Source: Shinisaurus crocodilurus (taxonomy: Eukaryota > Chordata > Lepidosauria > Squamata > Shinisauridae). Taken from it: 64,000 nucleotides of DNA. Each line of letters begins with the position of its first letter. Position 1 is the stretch's first letter. A program made the position numbers and the translations under genes. The stretch lies in contig CM037876.1 in assembly GCA_021292165.1 (NCBI GenBank), positions 117,371,379-117,435,378 on the forward strand. Direction: 5' to 3'. This document shows positions 10,348 to 22,929 of the stretch, piece by piece. Below the pieces are notes generated by a model. That model was not told the DNA's origin. It did no database searches and worked only from the letters and a program-made list of their open reading frames with translations.

Positions 10348-13300
10348 ATTTGACCCAAATAGAACAACTCAACCACAACGTTTACACATAACTCACAAAG
10401 TATACATAAAAATAGAGATAGAAAAGATCTCAATTATTTCCCAGTAAAAGGACCCTCCTTTGCATGACAGCTAAAAGGAATTTAGCAACTTGGGTGGTAA
10501 CAGTTGGATTCTGGTCACATAAACAGTAAGTAACCAGCCACTTATTGGGAAAGCCTTGAAACATCCTCAAAAGGGGAAGAATTATATCATCCCTTGGCTC
10601 TGCATAAAATCTGCAGTAAAGTAAGACGTGGGTCAAGGATTCAGGCCCCCCGACCATGCATGGACAATGTCTCTGCTGGTAAGGGATACCCTAGAATCTT
10701 CCCTGGAGTATCGCTGAAGGCAGGATGTTAAATCTGGCTAACATAAATGCTCTGTGGGCCAGCCGGGTTCTAAGAGATGACGGGAATTCCATATATCGGC
10801 AGCACACCGTTTGCGATAGGTGAGCAAGTCCTGTTTGCTAGTGAAAATAGCTCCTGCCTATCAATGTCATACAGCCTCCAGGACACCAATCTAAAGGCTT
10901 GCTGATGTCTGAGTATACAGATGGAATCGAGGGGAATGCCAATTGAGCTAATTTTGTGTTGGACCAAAAGAGACCATTTGCTAATATAGGAATCCATTAG
11001 CATAAATTGTACATAGCTGGGGTACACAGGTGAAAAACAGAGGTGCAACTAGAATTTGAGTCTGTACCCAGGCTCTCGTTTCCAAAGGTCCACTCCAGTT
11101 TCCAGGTACATCGCTGCATATCCAACACAATCAGGACCGGTGCAAGGCAGTTTGGAGCCCTAGGCAAAATAAAATATTTAGCCGCCCCCCTCCTTCCGAC
11201 TTGAGCCCTCCCTCCCTCGGCGGCAGCAGTCCCGGCGGCAGCGAGGAAGAGTCAGCCGAGCGAGCGAGCTTCCTCCTGCTGTTACTGCCGCTGCCGCCGG
11301 CCTCCACAGCCTGGGAAGGGAGGAAGGAAGGCGAGAAGAGGTGCCAAGCTGAGGCGGATCAGCAGCCACCAGCTGCTCCAGCTGCGCCCTGGCGGACAGA
11401 GGCGAGCTTCTCTACCTGGCAGTAGCTATCCAAGGTCTTGGCTGCTGAAACAGTGATCTGCCCCCACAAAAAATTTAAAGTGACAAAAAAGCTGCGGTGA
11501 GCCAAAAACAGCTCTGCATCATGACAGGGAGGGACAGGGGGCTTGTTGCTCCTGCGGTGTCCCGTTGGATTCTGCCTGGAGGAACGAGGGGGGGAGGGAG
11601 GGGGAGCCCGCAGGAGGCGGAGCGGCATTCGGGATTCGGCGCCAAGCGAGCGGCCCCGCGTGGAGCTGCCTTCACGGGCGCGGCTGCTGCTGCCCCATGC
11701 CCGCCCGGCTGCTCTCCTCGGCTTCCTTGCCCAGATCCACGCCAAGCGCAGCGAGCCCCGGCTGCCTGACGCCTTGCGTGCTCCTGCCGCTGCTACCGCC
11801 GCCGGGAAATCAGGCTTGCTCGCTCCCGTCTTCTTCCTCCTCTTCCGTACACATGTGGCGGAAAGCGGAGCGCAGGCCGCGCTCCGTTCCTGGAGGAGGA
11901 GGAAGAGAAGGGCGAGTGTCTGCGTGGGTCTGCGCCCCCTTTAGCCATGCGCCCTAGGCAGCCTGCCTAGTTGGCCTAGTGGTAGCGCCAGCCCTGAACA
12001 CAATTGGGGACACCCAGTATGCGTCGTAAGAAATAGCTTGGACTTTTTCCATCCCTGAGTTAACTGCACTAATCAAAATGGGGATGCCATAGAGTAGTTG
12101 GGCCATGGATTTAGCTTTAAAAACACATATGGCAGAGGGGACATAATGTCCCCCATGTGTATAAAAAAAAACGAGCGACTGCTAACATGCTGCGATTGGC
12201 CAAGTTAAGTGCATAGTTGCAGTGGGTATTCCAGCTGGAGTTATACTGAAAATTTAATACCAAGTATCTGTATTCCCTAACTTGCTCTAGCATAGTGTTC
12301 CTTAGTGTCCAGCGGAAACTCCTCCACACCTTGGAGAAGACCATTATTTTAGATATTATGAAATGAATGGACAACGCATTGGCATCACACTATGTTGCAA
12401 AAGCTAATATAGGACATTTTAAACCCAGCTGAGTTAATAATAAAACTACGGCATCACCTGCATAAAGTAAGAGTGGGATTTTTTTGAGGACCAAGCTTTG
12501 GAAAATGACCCTCCACTCTCATCAAAGTAGGAGCAAGAGCGTTCAAACACAGGTTGAAAAGATAGGGGTCCAGAATGCATCCCTGTTTAACCCCTCTGTT
12601 AATAAAGATCTCATCAGACAATTCACCTTGTGGGCCATAGCGAACCTGACAACTAAGAGTATAGTTTCTGAATAAGGAAAAGCAACCTTTTATCCATGGA
12701 TGTCTTATTTAGCTTGACCCATAACAGCTTCCTAGGAATGGAATCAAAAGCCCCTTTTAGATCAAAAAAGGCCGAAAACAATTTCCTCCCCCCCCCCCCC
12801 ATGGCTGTATTTCTCTGCCAAGTGCGCCAGGACAACACCATGATCTAATGTGGATTTATTTTTACAAAACCGGATCCGTTCTGCACCTAGAATTTTTTGG
12901 TCTTCCATCCAAGCTGACAGTTTGTTAGTCAAATATCTTGCGTAAAGCTTGCCCACAATTGATAGCAAGCTTATTGGATGACAATTGCCTGGTGTTTGGG
13001 GGTCTCCCTTTTTGAAAGTGGGCACAATTATAGCCTTAGTCCATGATTTGGGTACCCTGCCGGTATTATCTATGGGGGGGGGGAGAGTGGCTAAGGGAGA
13101 TACCCACCATTCCAGGTGCTTTTTAAACAATTCAGGTGGGAGCCCATCAAGGCCATGGGCCTTCCCCACCCTTAACCAGCAGATTAACTCCTGAATTACA
13201 TTTTGGCCCACAGGACAGGAGGCCATGCTGGCAAATTAGGGGGTATAAAATCTGAAAGATCGTTTTCAGAAGCTAATGGATCGTAAAAAATGCTTATGAA

Positions 13301-14135
13301 AAACTCCTTCCATGGCTGCGCAGGCACCCTGCAGTCAACGGACCAGAATTGCAAGACATGGCACCGGACACCGAGGCCCAGAATTGTTCGTTATTGCTGG
13401 ACAGTGAAGCCTGAATTAACAGGTCCCATCTCTTCTGTTGCATCTCCCCCCGCCCTTTTTTCATAATAGTGATTTTATATAGCTTTTTCAGTTCGTAATA
13501 TTTGGGAGGTAATAGTAGCATTTCTTTGCTACTATAAGATTGATACAAATCATGTATCTGATTTTTCAGTGATTGACATGCTCCATCAAACCACATGTTG
13601 GAATTGTGGCTGGATCTTTTATAATGGCCCGATGGGACCTGCTGTTGTATAACAGCATTAATATTGGAGATTAGTGAATTGTAGTAGTAAAAGGCATTAT
13701 CCATATTGTGTGCCTTAGCTATCTGTTGATTAAGGGCAACAAAAGTAGCAGAACACAACATCTTGGCAATGTTATCATCTACCCTGTTGGTCCATTTAAC
13801 TCTTGTATAACAGGGCAATTTAGTATAAGAGGGTGAAGGGCCAGGCGGTAAGCTGCATGCTACAGAGATAGATAGAGGGAAGTGGTCACTGTCCAAATGG
13901 TCCCCTACATAACAAGCAGGGAGAAACAAGGATGTAATCGATGACACTACTTCTGCGGCTGGAGCTAAATGTATACTCACCAGGGGTATCATGGGGCAAA
14001 GCGCCATTTAGAATAATTTTGCCACAGCAGACAAAGTTTAGCCAGGCAAATCCCTGCATAATTAATTTGGGGGTCTTTAGAACTTCTGGGATAAGAGAGA
14101 ACGTCTGACACTGACTCATTGGAGTCTGACACTGA
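10348..14135 (-). mobile_element. APE-type LINE, minus strand, split by a hAT
   Basis: From high to low coordinates: the endonuclease end (VIDYILVSP, SDHFPLSISVA, 14119-13800), linker, RT (GKAHGLDGLPPELF, FKKGDPQTPGNCHPISLLS, DLKGAFDSIPRKLLW, 13226-12700), then after an interval the C-terminal region (11048-10770) and a CPCM-GGPESLTHVLLYC zinc-finger-like end near 10660-10620. It is of the same type as the 1.35-6.28 kb LINE. Stops and frameshifts are present, and a hAT is inserted at 11132-11996. Confidence 0.78.
11132..11996. mobile_element. hAT nonautonomous element, CAGGGCCGG family, GC-rich interior
   Basis: It starts CAGGACCGGTGCAAGGCAG and ends GGTAGCGCCAGCCCTG, with an exact 8-bp target duplication AACACAAT (11124-11131 and 11997-12004). 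The first ~60 bp (…GCCCTAGGCAAAATAAAATA) and last ~55 bp (GCCCTAGGCAGCCTGCCTAG…) are shared with copies at 15354, 40518 and 43275. The ~740 bp between them are CpG-rich and unlike the others. No transposase. Confidence 0.92.
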
Positions 14136-15353
14136 CTCTACGGCCATACTACCCTGACTGTGCCTAATCTTGTCTCTTGAACATTTAAGGTTGTGATCTG
14201 TGACTTGGAAGGTTTGAAACTTAGGCTACCCCCTGATCTATTTTCTGCCAGTGGTTACTGAGATAGGACAAAGTTGACTATAGCATTGTAGTAGTGGTTG
14301 AACAACATGCTCTTCTGATTTTGGGGGGCTCTTTGATAGCATATCATAACAACAATGTCAAACTAGTCAACCATTTCGTTTTCCAGAATCAAATCTGTAG
14401 CAAAATCTTTTGCTGATTTTCCTAGCAAATTGAGTAAAAAGAAATTGAAGAATAGACAGGGACTGTCATTTTCACTACATTTTAAATGGCTACCAAACTA
14501 TTCTATACAAATTCAAGGGTTAAGTGTAGCACACAAATAGACTGTTTTAGGGCACAATCCTATAGATTGTGCCCTCGATGCTTGTAAGCCTCAGAACTTG
14601 GAGGGTTACGAGCAGCCAGTGCAGAGTGGGGGAATTGGTGGAGGCGATCTCTGCCTCCCCGTTCCTCCCACTCTGCAATTCAGCTAGACAGTCATTTTTG
14701 GCCATCTAGCTGCTGCATTTTGGAGGGGAAGGAAGGAGGCTGGAACACCGTCAGGATATCTTCTGCCCTGGCAGCCCCAGCCGCCTCCCCTCCCCCCTTT
14801 AACCCCACTCCGTGGTTGATTTCCTGACCTCAGAGAAGCAGCCGGCTCCGTTCTTTCTGCACCAGCTGCGAGTGGGGGAGGGGGATCAGAGCGTGGATCC
14901 TGAGCTCCGAGTGCTGTTTCATCCCTTGGATCTGGGAATCCAGAGTATCCTATGCCGCTCTAGATGCTGTCTAGGGGCCATAGGATCACTCTCTTTGTTG
15001 TTCAAATATTTTGATAAATTAGCATGAGCTTTCGTGGATTACAGCCCACTTCATCAGATGCTGTGAAGTGGGTTGTACCTACAAAAGCTCATGCTAATAT
15101 ATTAAAATATGTGAACAGCTAAAACAGTTAGTCTATAAATGTGCTGCACTTAACCCTTGAATTTGTAAACAGAAGGCTAACATGGTTATACTATGATATT
15201 ATTCCATACAAGTTTGTGATTTGATTTATATCAAACTGGGTGTGTGTGTGTCAAACAATGAGTGCTACTCCCCCCCCCCCTTTTCATGCAAGCATAATGG
15301 TGCATATGGGTCTTCTAATCCAGTTATTTCCCTAAAACAAGAACTCATATACT
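14136..15353. other. Unannotated stretch with small palindromes
   Basis: There is no gene. A 10-bp-stem palindrome is at 14552-14576 (GGGCACAATC mirrored). A foldback of about 90 bp is at 15015-15105 (ATTAGCATGAGCTTT mirrored). Both look like decayed interspersed repeats. A short TG run lies at 15239-15250. Confidence 0.5.
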
Positions 15354-16189
15354 CAGGACCGGTGCAGGGCAGTTTGGCGCCCTAGGCTAAACTATATTTA
15401 GCGCCCCCCCTCTCGTGCCGTGGGGGGGGCTCCGGAAAGCAGCCCTGCTCTGCAACCTCCCGCCCCCCCCGCACGCTGCTGCTGCCGCTCCCCACCTACC
15501 TTCCCACGCCTCCTCCGAAAAGGGACCCCCGCGCTCTGCTTTTGGCCGGGGGAAACCAGAGCAACAGGGCTGTTTAAGCCCTGTTGCCCTGGTTCTTCCC
15601 GCCAAAACAGAGCGCGGGCGGGGCTCCGGAAACAGCACGGAGAAGGTAGGTGTCGGGGGGGGGAGGCAGCGCGGAGTAGAGGCGAAGCGAGGGGGGGAGG
15701 CGAAGCGAGGGGGGGAGGCGAGGCGAGGCGAAGCGAGGGGGCGAGGCGAGGCAAAGCGAGGGGGGCGAGGCGAGGCGAGGGGGGAGGCGAGGCGAGGGGG
15801 GGAGGCGGCGCGGGAGGCGGCGCGGGGGGGGAGGCGGCGCAGAGCGAGGCAAGGTGGGGGGGAGGCGCCCAGGCTCCAGCTCGGCGTCACGGCAACCAAT
15901 CCCTGGCAATCTGTGCGAGGATCAGCTGCTCGTCGCAGCCGCAGCAAGCCCCGGCAAAAAAGACGAGCGGCCGCCAACAGCTAAAAGGCGGCCGCTGTAT
16001 TAAACGCTGCTCGTCCCAGCGCCCCACCACTACTCCGGGCGCACTGACCTGGCTTTCTCGGAGAGGCGGGCGGGTGGGACGGCAGGGCAGGAGCGCGCCG
16101 GCAGCGAAGAGGAGCGCAGCGTTCTGCGCCCTCTTACGCTACGCGCCCTAGGCAACAGCCTAGTTGGCCTAGCGGTAGCGCCGGCCCTG
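15354..16189. mobile_element. hAT nonautonomous element, CAGGGCCGG family, carrying a palindrome module
   Basis: The ends are CAGGACCGGTGCAGGGCAG and GGTAGCGCCGGCCCTG, with exact 8-bp TSD CATATACT (15346-15353 and 16190-16197). The interior is extremely GC-rich. It includes the E2F-like palindrome 15529-15615 shared with 1 kb and 42 kb, then an AGGCGAGGCGAAGCGAGGGG tandem array at about 15660-15860. The 'proteins' predicted here are simple-sequence artefacts. Confidence 0.92.
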
Positions 16190-16197
16190 CATATACT

Positions 16198-17263
16198 TAA
16201 AGCATCACTAAGAGATGCCTTTCCAGCCTTTTTCTCAAGCTCAGAAACTATTTAACAGAGGCAATTGTACACCTTCCTTGGTGGTTTGTCCACCAACACC
16301 ATTTCCACATTGTGTATGTTAAATATTACTTTCTATAACTGCTGTTTTGTTCAACAAAGGGCAAAAAACAAAAAGAGTCACCCTGTTACCCCTTTAAATA
16401 TTTACAACTGTGGTCCTGTCTCCCATTTCATCACATATTGATATGTCTTCTGGGCACCCTATTGTTGCTCATATATTACACAACTGTTTGCATTCCTTGA
16501 ACCTTACATTGGTTCCAGTTTCTACTAATTCCTTCACATGTCTTACACTTCTATTGATGATCAGCAAGTTGCCCCTTTCAGTATTCTGCAGTCTTAACTC
16601 CCAGGAACAGAGTAAGATTACTACAGAACACCACAATCAGTTCTATTTAAATAACTCTGGTGTAATATATCTTAGCTCAAATCCTCCTAAAGAAGGTGCT
16701 ACATGACACCCTGAATACCTGTTTTCCAAATAGTGAAGTATCTGAAATGTACGTCATTCTTTATGAAGTGGTTTCCTGGTTTGTGGGCAGCTCTCCATCA
16801 ATTCCAAGTTCCACCCAAGTTATCCTTCGATGGAACATTGGCCTTTTAACACTGAAACATTACAAGTGTAAAAAAGAGATCCCTTCTGTACTGTTTCATA
16901 TTAATCACTCCCACTGCTATATTACAATCCTGGAATGAGTCATGCAGCCAATAACCATGACCCAAATGTTTCCATTGAAGTTCCAAGTCATTGTTTTGGA
17001 ACATTTATATAAATAATGTAATGCCCCCACAAGCATGCACACATATGGGTTAGAAAGGAGCCTGTTTTAAATTCTCATCTTCCAAGAGAAGCTGCAGAGA
17101 GAGGAATTCACTGCGCCAAGCAGTCTTGCACCTCAAGGGGAAGGTAAGCTGTTTGTGCAATTTAGGCATTAAAAAGCAAGGATGCTTTGAGGTTAAACAC
17201 AAGCCAAGTAGAATATCAGAGCACTTCAGCAACTACCTACTTTGTACAGAATTAAAGCTCTGT

Positions 17264-17332
<69 letters not shown>

Positions 17333-17962
17333 GGTGTGTTACTAAATTATTGGAAGGCAAGCCTGCATGGGAGTTTAGAAATCCAGGAAAGCCCCACCAA
17401 GTAAAGAACAATGTAGCTTGGCAGTGCAATCTGTGATGGCCCTGCTGTTGTCCCTGTGCAGGCCAACACCAGCTAAGGTGGGAGACGTGGCAGCAGCACC
17501 CAACCTGGGCCTTGCGGATTCCTGATAAATCAGGTATGGGGGTGGGGGCAATTTAAATGTCAGTATGGGTGGATGGGGGAAGAGAGCTAGATGCTCCCCA
17601 GGCCATGCTTTCCCAACCAATCTCAATTTTTCTAACCTTTTTCTTCTGTCAGAGGATATGTGAAACCCCACTGAGAGTGAAACAGCTGTAAATAACCATT
17701 TCATGACCGAAGTGGCTATATTCTTTATAAATAAATTCACTTGAATTAGTTATCTTTTGTCATATTGTTTCCACACTTAACCCTCAGAATGTCTGGCTTG
17801 TGGGTTTCCATTTGGCTCCACTAAAACACTTAGGAACAGCAGTGCTTTAAGTGAAAACAGAATATTTTTTCATTAGTCTTACGGTTCAGGAAGGTAGTAA
17901 CACTTTGGCACCCAGCAGCAGTTCAAAAAGTGTGGAGCCAGCAGTCATCACAGTGTATTTTA
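16198..17962. other. Unannotated intergenic stretch
   Basis: Mostly unique-looking AT-rich DNA with no supported exon. It contains the microsatellite at 17264-17325. Confidence 0.5.
17264..17325. repeat. Compound (GT)n(GA)n microsatellite
   Basis: About 13 GT units run directly into about 18 GA units. Confidence 0.95.
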
Positions 17963-19091
17963 CAGGGATGGGGACTCGGACTCGAGGACTCGACTCGTGA
18001 GTCGGACTGAGTCCCCCCTCTGACTCGACTCGGACTCGAGTCCCAATATTTTTAATGGGACTCGAGACTTGACTCGGGACTCGAGACCAAGTACTCCTCA
18101 ACATCCCTGGGCTGTGCCAGAAGGAGTGGAGAGGAGTGTGATTGCCGGCGAAGAGCGCATGGAAGCGAGGTGTGCCGCTGCTCGGCCACTATGGACGGCT
18201 ACCAGGAGTGCAGCCCCAACAGTGTGTCAAGATTTATTTTGATTGATGTGTTGCGTACTTGGGAGAGGCAGAAGAAGGACCTGAGATTACTCTGTGTGGC
18301 TGCTCTGAGTGTGTTTCAGGTTCCAGCAAGTTCATCACCAGTGGAGCGGGTGTTCAGTGAGGGTGGAATTGTGATGAGATCTCACCGTTCCAGAATGGGG
18401 GCCAAACATTAGGAAAAAATCATGTTCCTCAAATGCAACATGGATAAGTTTTAGGAAGTACAGCAAGTTTATTTTTTAAAATCATTTTTCTAAAATGCAA
18501 CCTTTCAGACATTTTGGGTTTGGCTGCCTCTGCCTGCCTGTTTGGGGTTCCCAACCTCCTCTGTCTGCCTGGTCTCTTCTTGACCAGTTCAACAGTTGAA
18601 TTGTCCAAGACAAAGGCCTCTGCCTGCCTGCTTTGGGGTCCCCTGCCTCCTCTGCCTGCCTGGTTATTTTGGGTTTTTCTGCCTGGTCTGTTCTTGCCAA
18701 AATCAGTTGCAGAGTTTTGAAATAAAAAGGCACACTTGTGCCTAGAATTTATTTAAGCCATGCATCTGAAGTAGCCTTATTTTGTTGGGAAAACCCCCCA
18801 TTGATTTTAATAGGGACTCGTGGAGTCAGCTTTGGGAGTGACTCGTGACTTGTGACTCGTGAGTCACCATTTTGGACCAAGGACTCGGACTCGAGACTCT
18901 CTTCGCCGGCAATCACGCTCCTCTCCACTCCTTCTGGCACAGCCCAGGGATGTTGAAGAGTCCTTGGTCTCGAGTCCCTAGTCCAGTCTCGAGTCCCATT
19001 AAAAATATTGGGACTCGAGTCCGAGTCGAGTCAGAGGGGGGACTCAGTCCGACTCACGAGTCGAGTCCTCGAGTCCGAGTCCCCATCCCTG
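17963..19091 (+). mobile_element. GACTC-type hAT with transposase remnant and long inverted ends
   Basis: The left arm 17963-18156 (CAGGGATG...GACTC repeats...CATCCCTGGGCTGTGCCAG... to GCCGGCGAAG) reappears inverted at about 18901-19091. Between them lie a hAT transposase C-terminus (18200-18455), the 3' noncoding stretch shared with the 9.66-kb copy, and a second GACTC block. The flanks (GTATTTTA / CCTTCTGA) do not match, so the outer structure is rearranged and is not a simple insertion. Confidence 0.75.
18200..18455 (+). pseudogene. hAT transposase C-terminal (dimerisation) domain remnant
   Basis: The + strand reads LCVAALSVFQVPASSSPVER, then VFSEGGIVMRSHRSRMG, a stop at 18411, and then MFLKCNM in frame. 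The VPASS.PVERVFS...G.......R.RM....... pattern with the trailing FLK.N is the hATC dimerisation domain. Only this end of the transposase is left and a stop interrupts it. It links the short GACTC elements to an autonomous hAT parent. Confidence 0.82.
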
Positions 19092-20200
19092 CCTTCTGAC
19101 AGACAAACAATCTATTAATGGACAGGAGGTTTTATTTTATCATTTAGGAATCTGTTGTATTTATAGAGCACAACATTATTGACTCTCAGGCTCCCTTTTA
19201 TTAGGCTATACAGCTCTTAACACATCTTCTTATAAAATTGTCTGCTTTTTCCTGCTTCTTTACTAGATGTAATACTCCAAAGGAGATCCCACTAGTGCTT
19301 CGTATGAATACTGTACCTCCTATTCTGTACTGCTAACACTATGCCTAAATTTGCATTGTTCCGTATGCAGCTTTGCATCTATGAGCTACTGGCTATCATA
19401 ATCATTTTGTGACTAGCCAGCATCCCAGTTCACTTGCCTCCCCTATCACTTACAAAATGGTGACTTACAAAAGTAATAAGTAGATATTTACAATCCCTTC
19501 AAAATGCACCCCTTGATGTTTGACTTGAAGTCAATGCTCTGAAATGAAATGGTTCATTTACTCAAAACAATATGCACAACATTAGATTAGATAGAATTCA
19601 CATACTGTTTCCTTGAAACGGCCATCTCAGGTCAAAGAACCAACACTTCTTGTAGGACACACAAATTCAGCTTTCCTTTCCAGAAGCACGCTCTAAATAT
19701 TCATAAAGGGCTTGTCAACACAGTTTGGAAATCGGGTTAAGAATAACTGATTTGTTTTGCATCTTTCTATTTGCATTCATGTACCCTTATGGCTGTGTAG
19801 GTGGTGGGTTGTTGTTTTTTTGCACTTCTTTTTAATGTGTATTTTATTTTTATAAATGGTGTAGCTCTGCCATGAACTCGCTACATGACCTTAGGCAAGC
19901 CACTCCCTCTCAGCCCCAGACACCACTACGTATCTGCAGTACAGGGATGTTGGCTTTGATAGCCACTGTTGTTTGTTCCTGTTGCTTCCACGTTTTTTAC
20001 TTGGACTTCTAATTCAGAATGAAGAATAAGGGATCTGGCAGGCCACACAGTGCCGCTCGGCAGACCCCTGACTGCAAAGGAGGTGACGGTCCGCTTCCTG
20101 AAGCAGCCACTGAAGTGCCCCCTTCTTGAAGGAGCCTGCACTTAAAATAAAATAATTTACAGTGCAACCCTATACATTTGTACTTATAAGTACCGGTAAG
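19092..20200. other. Unannotated intergenic stretch
   Basis: No exon or repeat end recognised. From about 20150 it enters an old dispersed repeat (TGCAACCCTATAC...) that hosts the next MITE. Confidence 0.5.
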
Positions 20201-20207
20201 TCTAATT

Positions 20208-20340
20208 CAGTGTTCTCCAACCTTGGGTCCCCAGATGTTTTTGGCCTACAACTCCCAGCATGCCCTAGCCAGCTATGCTGGCTGGGGCATGCTGGGAGTT
20301 GTAGGCTAAAAACATCTGGGGACCCAACGTTGGAGAACAC
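20208..20340. mobile_element. Foldback MITE with inverted CTACAACTCCCAGCATGC motifs
   Basis: It begins CAGTGTTCTCCAACC and folds on itself almost completely to GGTTGGAGAACAC-type sequence. TCTAATT is duplicated on both sides (20201-20207 and 20341-20347). Similar copies lie at 53426 and 56599. Confidence 0.85.
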
Positions 20341-20682
20341 TCTAATTGAATTCAGTGGGGCTTACTCCCAGATAAATGGGGATAGGATTGCAGCCTAATC
20401 ATCTTTAAGGTAATAAAAAGACCAACGTGAATTGGAACTTGTAAGTAACGATTCTGGTCATTGCTTTGGGAGACTGAAAGAGGCGGCCATCTTCAAACTA
20501 GTTACTGTGGTATGAACCTGAAGTAACAGATTTGAAGACTAAAGACAATGAGCTGAGAACACTACTTGTTGTGTTAATACATCCTTATTAGAGAGAGATA
20601 GTTTCTGTTTAGGATCTTTAAGATTAATATTAGAGATTTACATTGCAACCCACATTTCATTTATAAATCCATCTTATCATAG

Positions 20683-21525
20683 AATCATAGAATCATAGAA
20701 AAGTAGAGTTGGAAGGAGCCTACAAGGCCATCGAGTCCAACCCCCTGCTCAATGCAGGAATCCAGGTCAAAGCCTGGAGGGCCTTTTCTGTGGCAGCCCC
20801 CGTACTATGGAACTCTCTCCCAAGTGACCTCCGCCATGCCCCCTCTCTGCTGAGCTTCCGCCGCTCATTAAAAACTTGGTTATTCAGGCGGGAATATGGG
20901 GTGGGCTAAGATTTTAAAATTTTATACTGTTTTAATGTATTTTAATGGAGAAAAATGTTTTAATGTATTTTGTTCTGTTTTATTTTCTGTACATCGCCCA
21001 GGGTGGCTGGTTTGCTGGCAAATAATAAATGCAAATAATAAATAAATAAATAAAGCATCCCTGACAGATGGCTGTCCAACTGCGCCTTGAATGCCTCCAG
21101 ATTGGGAGAGCCCACCACCCCCCTAGGTAGTTGGTTCCATTGTCTTATTGCTCTGACAGTCAGGAAATTTTTCTTGATGTTTAGGTGGAATCTGGGTTCC
21201 TGTAACTTGAGCCCATTATTCCGTGTCCTGCAAAGTGGGATGATCGAGAAGAGATCCTGGCCCTCCCCTGTGTGACAACCCTTCAAGTACTGGAAGAGTG
21301 CTATCATATCTCCCCTCAGTCTCCTCTTCTGAAGGCTAAACATGCCCAGTTCTTTCAGTCTCTCCTAACAGAGCCTTGTTTCCAGTCCCTTTATCATCTT
21401 CATTGCCCTCCTCTGAACCCTCTCCAGTTTGTCTACGTCCTTCTTAAAGTGTGGTGCCCAGAACTGGATGCAGTACTCAAAATGAGGCCTAACCAGTGCC
21501 GAGTAAAGGGGAATTATCACTTCTT
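20683..21525 (-). mobile_element. CR1 3' fragment, split by an L2
   Basis: The inverse CR1 tail (ATCATAGAATCATAG...) is at 20680-20772. CR1 continues at 21056-21525 with the antisense ORF carrying [20 protein letters not shown] and [14 protein letters not shown]. The two parts join seamlessly if the L2 at 20773-21055 is removed. Confidence 0.88.
20773..21055 (+). mobile_element. L2 3' end inserted in CR1
   Basis: The + strand encodes AFSVAAPVLWNSLPSDLR, the L2 ORF2 C-terminus, followed by a 3' UTR ending in AAATAAATAAATAAA. AAAGC flanks both sides, a probable 5-bp target duplication. Confidence 0.8.
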
Positions 21526-22929
21526 CCATCTTATATATTATTATTTTAAAAAATCAATATTGTTATGATTTTTTCTCACAGTCAGCCACATTGGACGTTG
21601 AAACTATTGTTCTGTATAATTATTATAAGGGAGGAAATCTCTTTCCTCCCCCAATAAAATATAATGAAAACTGGACAGGTGCTAGGTTCTCAATGGATTT
21701 ACCAAATTATCCACAAGGGTTGGTCTGCAGTGTAGATTCCTTAGTCTGTGTTTTGTCAATGACTTATGGAAATTGTGTCCATTTTAAAGGACAGCAGGTG
21801 TTAGAACAATGAGTAGCTGCCTCCTTCACATCTGTGCTACAAAAGCTGCTTCAGTGTTTGTAAGAAACAGGATCATAAAAAACATCCTGCCACTGGAACA
21901 CACACATACAGTTGCTATTCTTTTCTCTATTTTTTTCTCACACTAGAAGGTTTATTTATAGGCTGTAAATAAAAGCAAACCTGTTTGGAAGGAGGAAGAA
22001 ACCATATTTACTTCATGAGGAAGTAATGCAAAAGCAATCTAAAGGGAAGCCCTTCTCTTGTCAAATTAATTTTCTATTCTGCAGTCAGCTCAAACTAGAT
22101 TGTTAATCCTTTCCTTTGACAATTCACTGAAATAGTTAGAACACAATCCAGCCCAAATTAGGCGCTTTTGGAATGTTAGGATGGAATCCTATTAATGCTT
22201 AGGAAGTAATCCCCATTGAACACAATGGGACTTAATTCTGAGGAAACATGCATAGGATTGCGATGTTAAGCATGTACTTGACTCTCTCCTTTTGAAATCA
22301 ATGGGATTTAAAACTGCTTAATTTGGACTGGATTGTGCCACGTTTAACATGTAAAGGGAAAATACAATTTTACTGTATTTTGGGTGTAACACCAACACCA
22401 AAATCAACACACACACACACACACACACACATACACACACACGTAGTTTCTCTTCATGTGTATGTGTGTGGCTATGTTTTGTACAGACACACACATCCCT
22501 GTGTATGGCTGCCTTTCTACATACACATACATGCACATTGTACATGGAAAAATGTATATGGTGAATGTCGACATGTAGACATGAACATTGACAAGCCCAG
22601 ACACATTTTGTGCATCTTTGAAAACTCAGAGATACACCAGGGATTGTTGATCATCACTTCCATATGACTGAATTGTATCCAACGGTGTCCTTCCACCAGC
22701 AGAACAGACACTGCTCGTGGACCCAATGTTTCTACCCCCCCCCCTGCAGCCCCCTGCGCACCCTCCAGGTCTGCTCTGGAGGGTTGGGGGATCCTCTGGA
22801 ACAGAGAAGTGGGGGCATGCTGGGCCCTACAGTGGGGAGGAGGGGGAAGGAAACTTCTTTTGTGTGAGTGGAAGTCCACTAGCATGACGCTGAATCTAGC
22901 CCATCCATTATCACCATTCAGTGGGGTTA
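21526..22929. other. Unannotated stretch with dispersed repeats
   Basis: It contains a piece of the common 'TGGGACTTA...GAGGAAACATGCATAGGATTG' dispersed repeat (about 22180-22330), a (CA)n tract at 22409-22442, and a C-rich stretch at 22730-22800. No exon supported. Confidence 0.5.
22409..22442. repeat. (CA)n microsatellite
   Basis: About 16 CA units, interrupted once near the right end. Confidence 0.95.

Noticed and set aside
15387..16151. Overlapping frames of 110-240 codons
   Set aside because: They translate GAGGCGAGGCG arrays inside a hAT with an exact 8-bp duplication. Composition effect.
22404..22667. His/Thr-repeat proteins
   Set aside because: Translations of CA/GT microsatellites.
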